Source: Petrotoga sp. UBA5851 (GTDB lineage Bacteria; Thermotogota; Thermotogae; Petrotogales; Petrotogaceae). Taken from it: a stretch of DNA of 17,666 nucleotides. Shown here piece by piece: positions 8,189-15,655 of the stretch (the stretch's first letter is position 1; each line of letters opens with the position of its first letter). The position numbers were made by a program, and so were the translations under genes. Location: the NCBI GenBank assembly GCA_002431635.1, contig DJGH01000022.1, forward strand, positions 54,519 through 72,184, written 5' to 3'. The notes under the pieces were generated by a model. That model made no database searches and was not told the DNA's origin. It saw nothing but the letters and a program-made list of their open reading frames with translations.

Positions 8189-11100
8189 CTAAATCTTATC
8201 CACATCAAGTTCGTTGCCGTCTTCGTCGAAAAGTTTGACATCAAGGGCAAGACCCTGAAGTTCTTTTACAAGAACCTTAAAGCTTTCGGGTATACCTGGC
8301 TCAGGAAGATTTTCACCTTTGAGCACAGCTTTATAAACTTCGTTTCTTCCACGTATATCGTCAGACTTATAAGTAAGCATTTCTGTAAGGGTATGAGCGG
8401 CACCGTAAGCTTCAAGCGCCCATACTTCCATTTCTCCGAATCTCTGTCCGCCAAAGTGGGCTTTTCCGCCCAGAGGCTGTTGATGAATGAGAGAGTATGG
8501 ACCGGTTGCCCTTGCGTGTATCTTATCTTTGGCTATATGTGACAGCCTGAGCATATACATGTAACCGATTGAAACCGGAAAATCAAAAGGTTTTCCGCTT
8601 CTTCCGTCTCTGAGGATTATCTTTCCGGTTACGTCCTCGTCTCTTTCGCCTAGGTCAAGCATCTTCTCTTTCCTTAATTTATGGAGTTCACTCATTATTT
8701 CTTCTTCTGTAGCACCGTCGAATATGGGCGTTGCGTAAAATTTTCCGCTTAAATCAGCAAGCCATCCGAGGTGAAGCTCTAAAACCTGGCCTATATTCAT
8801 CCTTGAAGGAACGCCCAATGGTGATAGAACCATCTGCAGAGGTCTTCCATCAGGCATAAAAGGCATGTCCTCTTTATGCAGTATCTTGGAAACAACACCT
8901 TTGTTTCCATGGCGTCCGGCAAGCTTATCTCCGGCTTCCAAGGTTTTTTTAGCTGCAATATATATTTTTACGTATGTATTTACTCCTATTTCAAGTCCTG
9001 GAATATCTTCACGTGTAAATTTCTGAACATCAATTACTCTTCCTTCAACACCGTGGGGCAGAGTAAGAGAGGTATCTTTTACATCGCGTCCCCTGTCTCC
9101 AAAAACTGATTTTATAAGTTTTTCTTCAGGCGATGTTTCCGATTCTCCCCTTGGAGTAACCTTTCCTACAAGGATATCTCCCGATGATACATAGGCTCCG
9201 ATTCGGACAATACCTTCTTCATTGAGGTTTTTTAGAAGTTCCTTTTTTACATTCGGGATATCTGCTGTTATTTCTTCAGGACCTAGCTGTGTATCCATAG
9301 CCTTGGTTTCATATACTTCTATATGTACCGATGTGAAGGTGTCTCTTTCCAAAAGCTCTTCACTTACAAGGATGGCGTCTTCAAAGTTGTATCCTTCCCA
9401 GGGCAAAAAGCCGACAAGAACATTTTTGCCGAGTGCAAGTTCACCCATATCGGTAGCTGGCCCGTCTGCAAGAATATCTCCCTTTTCAACAGTCTGATCT
9501 TTGGAAACAACAGGACGCTGATTTATACACATATCCTGATTTGAACGTATATATTTTAATATCTGATACTCATCTTTTATTATATTTCCTTCATTGTCAA
9601 CAAGATAACGTTTACCGTCTTTTTCTTTTGTACGGCAGTCTTCACCTTCGTCAAGAGTTCGCGCAATGACTATCTTCCTGCCGTCGACATGTTCAATTAC
9701 TCCTCTGTGCTTTGCAAATATAAGATATCCGGAGTCTCTTGCCGCCAGCCACTCAACGCCGGTTCCAACCCACGGTGCTTCCGTATATACAAGCGGAACA
9801 GCCTGTCTTTGCATGTTTGAACCCATAAGGGCTCTGTTTGCATCATCGTGTTCAAGAAACGGAATAAGTGCCGCTGATACCGAAGCTATCTGTTTGGGGG
9901 TAACAGCGATATAATCCACTTCTTTCTTTGGAACAAACGTTACCTTTCCCTGATATCTTACCTCAACATACGGAGGTATTATATTTCCTTTTTCATCTAT
10001 TTCAATTGAAGCCGGGGCTATTTTATAATTTTCTTCTTCATCAGCCGAAAGAGGCACTATAGAACTGGCCTTATCTCCCGCATACTGAACGATCGCATCT
10101 TTTACCCTGAAGTAAGGAGTTTTCAAAAATCCAAACTCGTCAGTCTGTGCTAGTATTGAAAGCGAGGTGATGAGACCTATGTTGGCTCCTTCAGGAGTTT
10201 CTATAGGACACATTCTTCCATAATGAGAGTGGTGAACATCTCTTACCTCAAACTTCGCATGCTCCCTTTTCAAACCGCCTGGTCCTATTGCTGAAAGCCT
10301 TCGCTTATGGGTAAGCTCCGAAATGGGGTTTATCTGATCCATGAACTGTGAAAGCTGGCTGGTAGCAAAGAACTGGTGGAAAGCGGTCATTATGGCTCTA
10401 GAATTTATAAGGGACTGTGGGTTAATTTTGCTCAGTGACTGGGCCATGGAGATGACTTTTTCCGGAATATGCTGTATCATCTTGGAAAAAGCTTTTTCAA
10501 ACTCAATCTGCATAAGCTCTCCTACGGCTCTTACCCTTTTGTTGCCCAGATGGTCTCTGGTATCAAGATAATCCTGATTGCTTTCTATTTCAAGCAAATG
10601 TCTTGCGGCCAGTATTATGTCAAGTTTGTCTATGGTTTTTGAGTTGATGGTATACTCAACTTTGTCTCCATCCTCTAAAGAGAAGGTTCTGCCTTCAACT
10701 TCTTCAAGATAGCGTTTGTAAACATGCTTAAGCCTTACCTGTGCTTTTTTCCGACCTATTTCGGAAAAGTCAAACTTGTCTTTTTCAGGCTCATTCGGAT
10801 GTGAAAAATACATGTCGTCTATCTCTTCTTTAGCTTTCTGCGGTTTTGGTATTTCAGTAGGTTTGAGTTTTATGTACATTTCCTTATAAGCTTCAAGAGA
10901 TGTCAGAGCACCATCTTTTTCATATCTTCTCTTCATCTTGTCAAGGGTTATCTGAGCTATATTGTTGGCTAACGTAACCTTTTTTACTTCGTATTTCTGA
11001 AGAAGATCGAGTGCTTCCTTAAGTCTAAGACCTCTTATGGTGGTAAGCGCAGGTTCTCTGTCCTGAAGTTCGGGGTATGAGAGATCGGTAAGTACCACAC

Positions 11101-11824
11101 TATCAAGATGCTTTTCACGTTCAATTTCATCATCCAGGTCTATTTCCTTTGGGAAAAGATCCAGTATTGAAAGATCTGTTTCATAGCCAATGGCTCTTAG
11201 AAAAAGGAAAAAATTGAACTTTCTTTTTCTGTCAATCCTAACCTGAAGAACTTCCTTGCCTTCGTTGGGATTATAGATAATCTCAAACCAGGCACCCTTT
11301 ACAGGCAGAAAATGTGCGATAAACAGTTCTTTGCTGGAATCTTTTTCTTCTTCCTTTACAAAATAAATACCGGGTGACCTTACGAGCTGGTTTACAACAA
11401 CTCTTTCAGCACCGTTGATGATGAAAATACCCCTGTCGTTCATGAAGGGGACATTGCAAAGAAAAACATCATCTCTTTCAAGTACTTCACCCGTGGAAGA
11501 GTCGGTAATCTGAATTTTCAGATAAGCCTTTCCTGAAAAAGTAAGATCCTTGTACTTGCATTCCTGTTCATCAACACCGGGTTCTTCAAACTTGATGTCG
11601 ATAAAATCAACAATGATGTCCTTAGTTTTTTTGCCTGTGGTTTTTATAGGCACAGATATAGGCATGTACTTTCTTACTGATTCAATCATCCCGCGTTCTA
11701 CAAAGTTCTTGAAAGAATCTTTCTGTATTTTTATGAGATCATCGTACATGGAATGATCTTCATGAACTTTACCGAAAAATTCCCTGCTCCTTCTTCCCAC
11801 ACTGACCGAGCGGGTGTTCACCAC
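8189..11824 (-). CDS. rpoB: RNA polymerase beta subunit
   Basis: Encodes 1211 residues, shorter than E. coli (1342) and somewhat shorter than T. maritima RpoB (about 1263). It forms one jaw of RNA polymerase and part of the active site. The rifampicin pocket (SQLSQFMDQINP...THKRR) is present: Asp496, His506 and Ser511 match E. coli Asp516, His526 and Ser531, so the pocket is of the sensitive type. The conserved active-site lysines are Lys967 and Lys975 in DKLAGRHGNKG. The C-terminal GGKAHFGGQRFGEMEVWALEAYGA signature is intact. The start is GTG at 11824 or the next codon, also GTG; the AGGTGA at 11831-11836 lies 6 or 9 bases away and allows both. It follows rplL after 145 bases that hold an attenuator-like hairpin. 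Confidence 0.98.
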   Translation of the reverse strand: MVNTRSVSVGRRSREFFGKVHEDHSMYDDLIKIQKDSFKNFVERGMIESVRKYMPISVPIKTTGKKTKDIIVDFIDIKFEEPGVDEQECKYKDLTFSGKAYLKIQITDSSTGEVLERDDVFLCNVPFMNDRGIFIINGAERVVVNQLVRSPGIYFVKEEEKDSSKELFIAHFLPVKGAWFEIIYNPNEGKEVLQVRIDRKRKFNFFLFLRAIGYETDLSILDLFPKEIDLDDEIEREKHLDSVVLTDLSYPELQDREPALTTIRGLRLKEALDLLQKYEVKKVTLANNIAQITLDKMKRRYEKDGALTSLEAYKEMYIKLKPTEIPKPQKAKEEIDDMYFSHPNEPEKDKFDFSEIGRKKAQVRLKHVYKRYLEEVEGRTFSLEDGDKVEYTINSKTIDKLDIILAARHLLEIESNQDYLDTRDHLGNKRVRAVGELMQIEFEKAFSKMIQHIPEKVISMAQSLSKINPQSLINSRAIMTAFHQFFATSQLSQFMDQINPISELTHKRRLSAIGPGGLKREHAKFEVRDVHHSHYGRMCPIETPEGANIGLITSLSILAQTDEFGFLKTPYFRVKDAIVQYAGDKASSIVPLSADEEENYKIAPASIEIDEKGNIIPPYVEVRYQGKVTFVPKKEVDYIAVTPKQIASVSAALIPFLEHDDANRALMGSNMQRQAVPLVYTEAPWVGTGVEWLAARDSGYLIFAKHRGVIEHVDGRKIVIARTLDEGEDCRTKEKDGKRYLVDNEGNIIKDEYQILKYIRSNQDMCINQRPVVSKDQTVEKGDILADGPATDMGELALGKNVLVGFLPWEGYNFEDAILVSEELLERDTFTSVHIEVYETKAMDTQLGPEEITADIPNVKKELLKNLNEEGIVRIGAYVSSGDILVGKVTPRGESETSPEEKLIKSVFGDRGRDVKDTSLTLPHGVEGRVIDVQKFTREDIPGLEIGVNTYVKIYIAAKKTLEAGDKLAGRHGNKGVVSKILHKEDMPFMPDGRPLQMVLSPLGVPSRMNIGQVLELHLGWLADLSGKFYATPIFDGATEEEIMSELHKLRKEKMLDLGERDEDVTGKIILRDGRSGKPFDFPVSIGYMYMLRLSHIAKDKIHARATGPYSLIHQQPLGGKAHFGGQRFGEMEVWALEAYGAAHTLTEMLTYKSDDIRGRNEVYKAVLKGENLPEPGIPESFKVLVKELQGLALDVKLFDEDGNELDVDKI

Positions 11825-11875
11825 TATGAATCACCTCGACTTTATAATTTAGAGATCGTATTTTTAATTTTACAT

Positions 11876-11910
11876 AACAAAACCGCACCGAACGAAAAAG
11901 TTCGATGCGG
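11876..11910 (-). terminator. Attenuator-like hairpin between rplL and rpoB
   Basis: On the minus-strand RNA, arms 11910-11900 and 11893-11883 pair over 11 bp (CCGCA, one U-G wobble, CGAAC) around a six-base loop and are followed by UUUUGUU at 11882-11876. On the plus strand the wobble becomes a C-A mismatch, so the structure favours the minus RNA. A leaky terminator or processing site here is the known way in E. coli to make several L12 per RNA polymerase. Nothing else is evident in the 145-base gap except the rpoB ribosome binding site. Confidence 0.75.
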
Positions 11911-11969
11911 GGTAAATTGTACCATTAGATTATAAACTTTTCTTTAACAAAAAGGTTCTTTTTAAAAAA

Positions 11970-12350
11970 CTATTTAAGTTCTACTTCTGCTCCTGCTTCA
12001 ACTAACTTTTTCTTTATATCTTCTGCTTCTGCCTTAGGAGCATTTTCCTTTACCTTTGCATCAGGAGTTCCGGCTTTTTCAACTAAGTCCTTTGCTTCTT
12101 TGAGTCCGAGACCGGTAATTTCTCTGACAACTTTTATAACTCCGACTTTATTTGCGCCAAAGCTCTTTATAACAACTGTGAAATCTGTTTTTTCTTCAAC
12201 AGGAGCTGCTGCGGCTGCTGCGGGAGCTGCTGCTACTGCTACTGGTGCCGATGCGCTAACACCAAATTCTTCTTCCAATGCCTTTACCAATTCTGCTAAA
12301 TCTGCTACTGTCATAGACTTTATAGCCTGGATAAGTTCTTCTTTTGTCAT
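11970..12350 (-). CDS. rplL: Ribosomal protein bL12 (L7/L12)
   Basis: Encodes 126 residues, normal for bL12, the multi-copy stalk protein that recruits translation GTPases to the ribosome. The N-terminal dimerisation helices span about residues 1-32. An Ala/Pro hinge follows at about 33-52 (APVAVAAAPAAAAAAPVEE). The factor-binding globular domain runs from about 54 to 126, with the conserved 'NKVGVIKVVREITGLGLKEAK' type helix-turn region. The start is ATG with GGAGGTG at 12357-12363. It lies 29 bases after rplJ and before an attenuator-like hairpin that separates it from rpoB. Confidence 0.98.
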   Translation of the reverse strand: MTKEELIQAIKSMTVADLAELVKALEEEFGVSASAPVAVAAAPAAAAAAPVEEKTDFTVVIKSFGANKVGVIKVVREITGLGLKEAKDLVEKAGTPDAKVKENAPKAEAEDIKKKLVEAGAEVELK

Positions 12351-12379
12351 TTAAAACACCTCCGTAATAAATAATATTT

Positions 12380-12931
12380 TTATTCTGCTTTTTCTTTCTG
12401 TTCTTTTACTGCATTCAACGCATAAAGAACCTTTTTCAGGGTTCCAGCCATAACGTTGACCAAACCGGATATAGGAGCATTCAAACTGCCCAGTACCATA
12501 GCAATAAGCTGCTGCTTTGAAGGAAGCTTTGCGTACTCTGCTGCCTGTTTGGCATCAAATATGACACCTTCAAGCATTCCGCCTTTTACAACTGGCCTGT
12601 TGCTGTTTTTCTTTGCAAACTCCGTAAGAAACTTGAGTGCTTCTATAGGATCCACGGAATCATTTATATAAAAGACTCCTGTGCTTCCGTCTATAAGCGC
12701 CGAATATTCTTGGACACTGAGTTCTGCTTTTTTTACTGCTGTTCTTATGAGCGTGTTTCTTCCTACCCTATAGGTTGCATTATCGCCGAACTGCTTGTAC
12801 ATTTCCATTCTCATCTTGTTCGAAGCAGCTACAGGCATACCTGAAAAATCGGTAAATACAACTATGGGGGATGTTTTTAATGCTGAAGATATTTCATCAA
12901 TCAGAGCTGACTTTTTCTCTTTTGTCAACAA
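12380..12931 (-). CDS. rplJ: Ribosomal protein uL10
   Basis: uL10 anchors L12 dimers on the large subunit and, with L12, represses its own operon by binding the leader. The frame is open to a GTG at 12940, but the Shine-Dalgarno AGGAGG (12945-12940) overlaps that codon. The TTG at 12931 lies eight bases after it, so I start there, giving 183 residues; the next codon (12928) is also TTG. The N-terminal domain shows FTDFSGM and the 23S-binding 'RMEMYKQFG...YRVGRNTL' region. The long C-terminal helix (LNAPISGLVNVMAGTLKKVL and on) should carry the L12 dimers, three of them in T. maritima L10. It is the first gene behind the promoter inside rplA. Confidence 0.95.
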   Translation of the reverse strand: MLTKEKKSALIDEISSALKTSPIVVFTDFSGMPVAASNKMRMEMYKQFGDNATYRVGRNTLIRTAVKKAELSVQEYSALIDGSTGVFYINDSVDPIEALKFLTEFAKKNSNRPVVKGGMLEGVIFDAKQAAEYAKLPSKQQLIAMVLGSLNAPISGLVNVMAGTLKKVLYALNAVKEQKEKAE

Positions 12932-12950
12932 AACGTCCACCTCCTGAATA

Positions 12951-12979
12951 AAAATCGCGACACCATACAGGTGTCGCGA
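12951..12979 (-). terminator. Intrinsic terminator in the rplJ leader
   Basis: On the minus strand, TCGCGACACC (12979-12970) and GGTGTCGCGA (12964-12955) form a perfect 10-bp stem with a five-base loop, followed directly by UUUUU (12954-12950) and then AUU. It ends only five bases before the rplJ Shine-Dalgarno sequence, so it can stop transcription of rplJ-rplL-rpoB-rpoC before the first gene. Its 5' arm also pairs with an upstream leader segment (see the leader entry), as expected for an attenuator. Confidence 0.9.
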
Positions 12980-13087
12980 AAAGATACGATTTCTTCTTTT
13001 TCACGCACCTAGGCAGGCGGAATAATCCTTTAAATATACAAATACCTGCTGTCTCTGGCACTTTTTCTTTCTGTCCTTGTTCAACCA
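12955..13087 (-). ncRNA. L10 leader (ribosomal protein autoregulatory leader) with attenuator
   Basis: This is the untranslated RNA between the rplJ promoter and gene. It has the hallmarks of the known L10 leader: GTGCC (13061-13057) pairs with GGTGC (13009-13005), then an AGAGACA internal loop opposite CTA, then GCAGG (13049-13045) with CCTGC (13017-13013), a layout expected for a kink-turn. The segment 13010-12998 (AGGTGCGTGAAAA) can instead pair with 12982-12969 (TTTTCGCG, a bulged A, CACCT) to form a 13-bp antiterminator that would undo both the L10-binding stem and the terminator. The likely logic is that bound L10-L12 holds the first fold, the terminator forms, and the operon is shut down. 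Pairings are read directly; the logic follows L10 leaders known in other bacteria. Confidence 0.85.
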
Positions 13088-13093
13088 GTGGTT

Positions 13094-13122
13094 ATTATAC
13101 TATAACGAAACGGAATTGTCAA
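13094..13122 (-). promoter_or_regulatory. Consensus sigma-70-type promoter for rplJ-rplL-rpoB-rpoC, inside rplA
   Basis: TTGACA (13122-13117) and TATAAT (13099-13094) on the minus strand are exactly 17 bases apart, with 12 of 12 consensus bases. The -35 box and spacer are the last codons and stop of rplA (K-L-D-N-S-V-S-L-stop). A start site near 13087 would leave a leader of about 150 bases before rplJ. A second, strong entry point lets L10, L12 and RNA polymerase be expressed independently of L11 and L1. Confidence 0.93.
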
Positions 13123-13795
13123 GCTTTACACCAGGACTCATTGTTGAAGCTAAGGTGACCTTTTTTATAAACTTGCCTTTGGAAGTTGTAGGCTTAAGTT
13201 TGTTAAGCTGTTCAAGTCCGGCTACGATGTTCTCTTTTATCTTTATGTCGTCAAAGGATTTTTTTCCTACAGGGAAATGGACGTTACCGGTTTTATCGTT
13301 TCTTACTTCAATTCTTCCGGCTTTAAACTCTTTTACTGCATTGCCGATATCTGCAGTGACGGTTCCAGCTTTAGGTGAGGGCATAAGTCCTTTAGGACCC
13401 AAAACCTTACCGAGCTTACCGACATCTTTCATCATATCAGGAGCAGCTATGGCCACATCAAAGTCTGTCCAGCCTTCTTTCATAACTTTTTCAACCAGAT
13501 CGCCGGCTCCGACGAAATCAGCGCCCATATCCTTGGCTTCTTTTGCTTTGTCACCGGTAGCAAAAACAGCTATCCTTACTGTCTTACCAATTCCGTGCGG
13601 CAGGGATACTGTGCTTCTTACATTCTGGTCGCTCTTGGTTGCGTCAATTCCAAGCTGAACGTGAACTTCGACTGATTCATCAAACTTTGCGTAACACATC
13701 TTTTTTACAAGTTCTATAGCTTCATCCAGAGTATAAAACTTGGTTCTGTCAACAAGTTTTTTAACTTCATTATATTTTTTCCCGTGCTTTGCCAT
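13100..13795 (-). CDS. rplA: Ribosomal protein uL1
   Basis: uL1 forms the mobile L1 stalk near the E site and represses its own operon by binding mRNA. The signature LGKVLGPKGLMPSPKAGTVT is present, along with the typical start MAKHGKKYNEVKKLVD. The frame has ATG codons at 13801 and 13795. The only ribosome binding site (GGGGGTG, 13809-13803) touches the first ATG but is spaced seven bases from the second, so I use 13795 (231 residues); the first would give 233. rplK ends 16 bases upstream. The last codons double as the promoter of the rplJ unit, which constrains the C-terminal sequence LDNSVSL. Confidence 0.96.
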   Translation of the reverse strand: MAKHGKKYNEVKKLVDRTKFYTLDEAIELVKKMCYAKFDESVEVHVQLGIDATKSDQNVRSTVSLPHGIGKTVRIAVFATGDKAKEAKDMGADFVGAGDLVEKVMKEGWTDFDVAIAAPDMMKDVGKLGKVLGPKGLMPSPKAGTVTADIGNAVKEFKAGRIEVRNDKTGNVHFPVGKKSFDDIKIKENIVAGLEQLNKLKPTTSKGKFIKKVTLASTMSPGVKLDNSVSL

Positions 13796-13811
13796 CTTCA
13801 TCCACCCCCGC

Positions 13812-14237
13812 TTATTCTACTACTTCTATGCCCATGTTTCTGGCAGTTCCTTCAATAATTCTCATAGCAGCTTCAATTGTCATAGCATTTAAATCTTTCA
13901 TCTTAAGCTCAGCTATATCTCTTACCTGCTTAGATGTAATCTTGCCGACAATTTCCTTGCTGGGTGTTTTAGCGGCTGTCTTGACTCCGGCTGCTTTTTT
14001 TATGAGAAACGATGCTGGCGGGGTCTTGAGAACAAACGTGAATGATCTGTCTTCAAATATGGATATTTCTACGGGGATAACGTTTCCGGCTTTGTCAGCT
14101 GTGGCAGCGTTAAACTTTTTACAGAACTCCATAAGGTTTACACCGTGCTGACCGAGTGCAGGACCGACTGGCGGTGCTGGTGTTGCTTTTCCTGCTTCAA
14201 GCTGTAATTTTACAACTCTGACTAACTTTTTAGCCAT
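13812..14237 (-). CDS. rplK: Ribosomal protein uL11
   Basis: Encodes 141 residues, the usual length. uL11 binds the GTPase-associated centre of 23S rRNA at the base of the L12 stalk. The Pro-rich N-terminal signature PPVGPALGQHGVN lies at residues 22-34, in the segment that contacts factors and thiopeptide antibiotics. The C-terminal rRNA-binding domain ends 'IIEGTARNMGIEVVE'. The start is ATG with AAGGAGGTC ending about six bases upstream. It follows nusG after 71 bases that hold a likely L1-binding hairpin, and is followed closely by rplA. Confidence 0.98.
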   Translation of the reverse strand: MAKKLVRVVKLQLEAGKATPAPPVGPALGQHGVNLMEFCKKFNAATADKAGNVIPVEISIFEDRSFTFVLKTPPASFLIKKAAGVKTAAKTPSKEIVGKITSKQVRDIAELKMKDLNAMTIEAAMRIIEGTARNMGIEVVE

Positions 14238-14252
14238 TTTAATGACCTCCTT

Positions 14253-14279
14253 GTGGTTTTAGCGGGATTACCCTCCCAC
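14253..14279 (-). promoter_or_regulatory. Probable L1-binding autoregulatory hairpin before rplK
   Basis: The minus-strand RNA begins GTGGGAGGG and ends TAAAACCAC: an outer GTGG/CCAC stem encloses a GGGA/TCCC stem with asymmetric internal loops. The outer elements resemble the 23S rRNA L1 site, which has GGUGGGAG opposite AAAUACCACC. L1 is known in several organisms to repress its operon by binding such an mRNA copy of its rRNA site. The position, just before the rplK ribosome binding site, fits. Sequence pairing is seen; L1 binding is inferred. Confidence 0.6.
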
Positions 14280-14308
14280 TTACAATCAAAAATGCTACAT
14301 TAATTATT

Positions 14309-15370
14309 TTACTCTATCTTTTCGATTTCGGCAAGAGAAAGTTCCACTGTGGTTTCTCTTCCGAAAAGAGTTATGGTAACTTTTACTTCCTGCTTTTCAA
14401 GATTTATTCTGGTTATTTTCCCAGTGAAAAGTTCAAAAGGACCGTTTATGATCTTGATCTGTTCACCTATGGTATAGTCCATACGAACTTTAGGAAGCTT
14501 TTTCTGTTCGACGAGCTCCTGACCGACAAGCTTAAGAAGAGCCTTAGCCTCTTTCAAGGTGAGCTTTATCGGTTTGCCTCCTACGTTCAAAAGAGTTGAA
14601 ATATACGGAACAGTTTTTATAAGATTTTCTGACTCCTGTGTGTATATCATTTCTATGAAAACATATCCTGGGAAAAGTTTTGATTTGTTGGTTTTGATTA
14701 TTTTTATTTCTTTTCTCATGAGATGTTCTTTTATATCAACCCGTCCTGAAGACTTTGCAGCATACTCGCTTCCGTTTGCAAGCTTCTTTCCGGAATCAAT
14801 TTTTGCACCTATTCGTAACGTCTTAGAATCAAATAGTTTTACGGGAATGACGTAAACCTCTTCATCGTTCAAGCTACTTTGAATAACTACTCTTTTAACT
14901 TTTTCAATGCTTCCTATCTCACCGTCGACATCACACTCATAAGCAGCAGACTTTGCAAAAGGCATTCCAGACTTAATATCCCTGCCCGTCCTCAGACCTG
15001 CTATTATTCCTGCGCTTTCAGGTATGACAAAAGTTTTGGAGTACTTTTTATCTACAGTTTCAACAATGATTCTTCTGTAATTTTTTACCTCGGTTACTGC
15101 GCCGGTTTTTTTACAGTATATCGAAGGTTCTTTGGCTAGAATGTCACCTTTTTTTACGTACTTGGAAGCTTTAGTATAGAGTTCCGCTTCGTTGGATATG
15201 AAAACTCTGTCTACCTTTCGGTTGGCATAGTCGATCTCTTCTATTTCAGGAACAATAACTCTTCCAAACAAAGAACTCAAGCCAAGCATTTTGGCTTTTT
15301 CTTCAATTACCTCTTTAACTTTATTTTCCATTCCCGAATAGGCCTGCGCTATGTACCACTCTTTTCGCAT
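14309..15370 (-). CDS. nusG: Transcription factor NusG with Thermotoga-type inserted domain
   Basis: NusG binds RNA polymerase and links it to Rho or the ribosome. Encodes 353 residues, about twice the usual 180 and the same length as T. maritima NusG. The N-terminal domain begins EWYIAQAYSGMENKV, breaks off after 'RVIVPEIEEI' (residue 46) and resumes at about 227 with 'TNKSKLFPGYVFIEM', the RNA polymerase-contacting strand. The ~180 residues between are the inserted beta-rich domain II. The KOW domain covers about 299-353 (GEQIKIINGPFELFTGKI). In T. maritima the C-terminal domain packs on the N-terminal domain and inhibits it. The start is ATG after AGGTGATC; secE ends 27 bases upstream. Confidence 0.97.
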   Translation of the reverse strand: MRKEWYIAQAYSGMENKVKEVIEEKAKMLGLSSLFGRVIVPEIEEIDYANRKVDRVFISNEAELYTKASKYVKKGDILAKEPSIYCKKTGAVTEVKNYRRIIVETVDKKYSKTFVIPESAGIIAGLRTGRDIKSGMPFAKSAAYECDVDGEIGSIEKVKRVVIQSSLNDEEVYVIPVKLFDSKTLRIGAKIDSGKKLANGSEYAAKSSGRVDIKEHLMRKEIKIIKTNKSKLFPGYVFIEMIYTQESENLIKTVPYISTLLNVGGKPIKLTLKEAKALLKLVGQELVEQKKLPKVRMDYTIGEQIKIINGPFELFTGKITRINLEKQEVKVTITLFGRETTVELSLAEIEKIE

Positions 15371-15397
15371 TCAGATCACCTTTTTATATTTATAGAA

Positions 15398-15598
15398 TTA
15401 TCCTCCGAAGGTTATAGGATAGATAAGGTTCTTGAAGAAAGTCATCAAACCTAAATCAACCGCAAAAAGGTAGACTGCAAAAAAGAGAAGAATGGCAAGA
15501 ACTATTACCGTTGAATTCAGAAGCTCTTTCTTTGATGGCCAGGATACCTTTTTAGCTTCCTGCCATACTTGTGACAAAAATACCCAGAACTTAGACAT
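15398..15598 (-). CDS. secE: Preprotein translocase subunit SecE
   Basis: Encodes 66 residues, the short single-span form found in most bacteria outside the Proteobacteria. SecE clamps SecY in the inner-membrane translocon. An amphipathic helix (about residues 5-20, with QVWQEAKKVSWPSKKE, the family signature) precedes one membrane helix at about 29-49 (STVIVLAILLFFAVYLFAVDL). The start is ATG with GGAGGTG at 15612-15606, seven bases away. It has the standard place directly before nusG; rpmG ends 57 bases upstream. Confidence 0.96.
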   Translation of the reverse strand: MSKFWVFLSQVWQEAKKVSWPSKKELLNSTVIVLAILLFFAVYLFAVDLGLMTFFKNLIYPITFGG

Positions 15599-15622
15599 AT
15601 TGTGGCACCTCCGTTATCAAAT

Positions 15623-15647
15623 AAGCCCCTGCTTTTGGCAAGGGCTT
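15623..15647 (-). other. Hairpin between rpmG and secE
   Basis: On the minus RNA, AAGCCCUUGC and GCAGGGGCUU form a 10-bp stem including one G-U pair around a five-base loop, followed by AUUUGAU and then the secE ribosome binding site. The U run is poor for a terminator on this strand. The plus strand has TTTTT but a C-A mismatch in the stem. It may be a weak attenuator or processing site. No tRNA gene is present in this gap. Confidence 0.5.
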
Positions 15648-15655
15648 TTTAGGAA

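Noticed and set aside
9573..9600. TTGACA and TATAAT boxes on the minus strand inside rpoB
   Set aside because: The spacing is only 10 bases, too short for a promoter, and both boxes fall in conserved coding sequence (VDNEGNIIK).
11840..11870. Secondary promoter directly before rpoB (TATAAA-like sequence)
   Set aside because: No -35 box lies at suitable spacing, and the region is simply AT-rich.
13738..13758. TTGACA followed by TATACT at the start of rplA
   Set aside because: The spacing is 11 bases, and both boxes encode conserved L1 residues (LVDRTKFYTL).
15599..15655. tRNA-Trp gene between rpmG and secE, as seen in some bacteria
   Set aside because: The gap is only 57 bases and holds one hairpin and the secE ribosome binding site; no cloverleaf fits.
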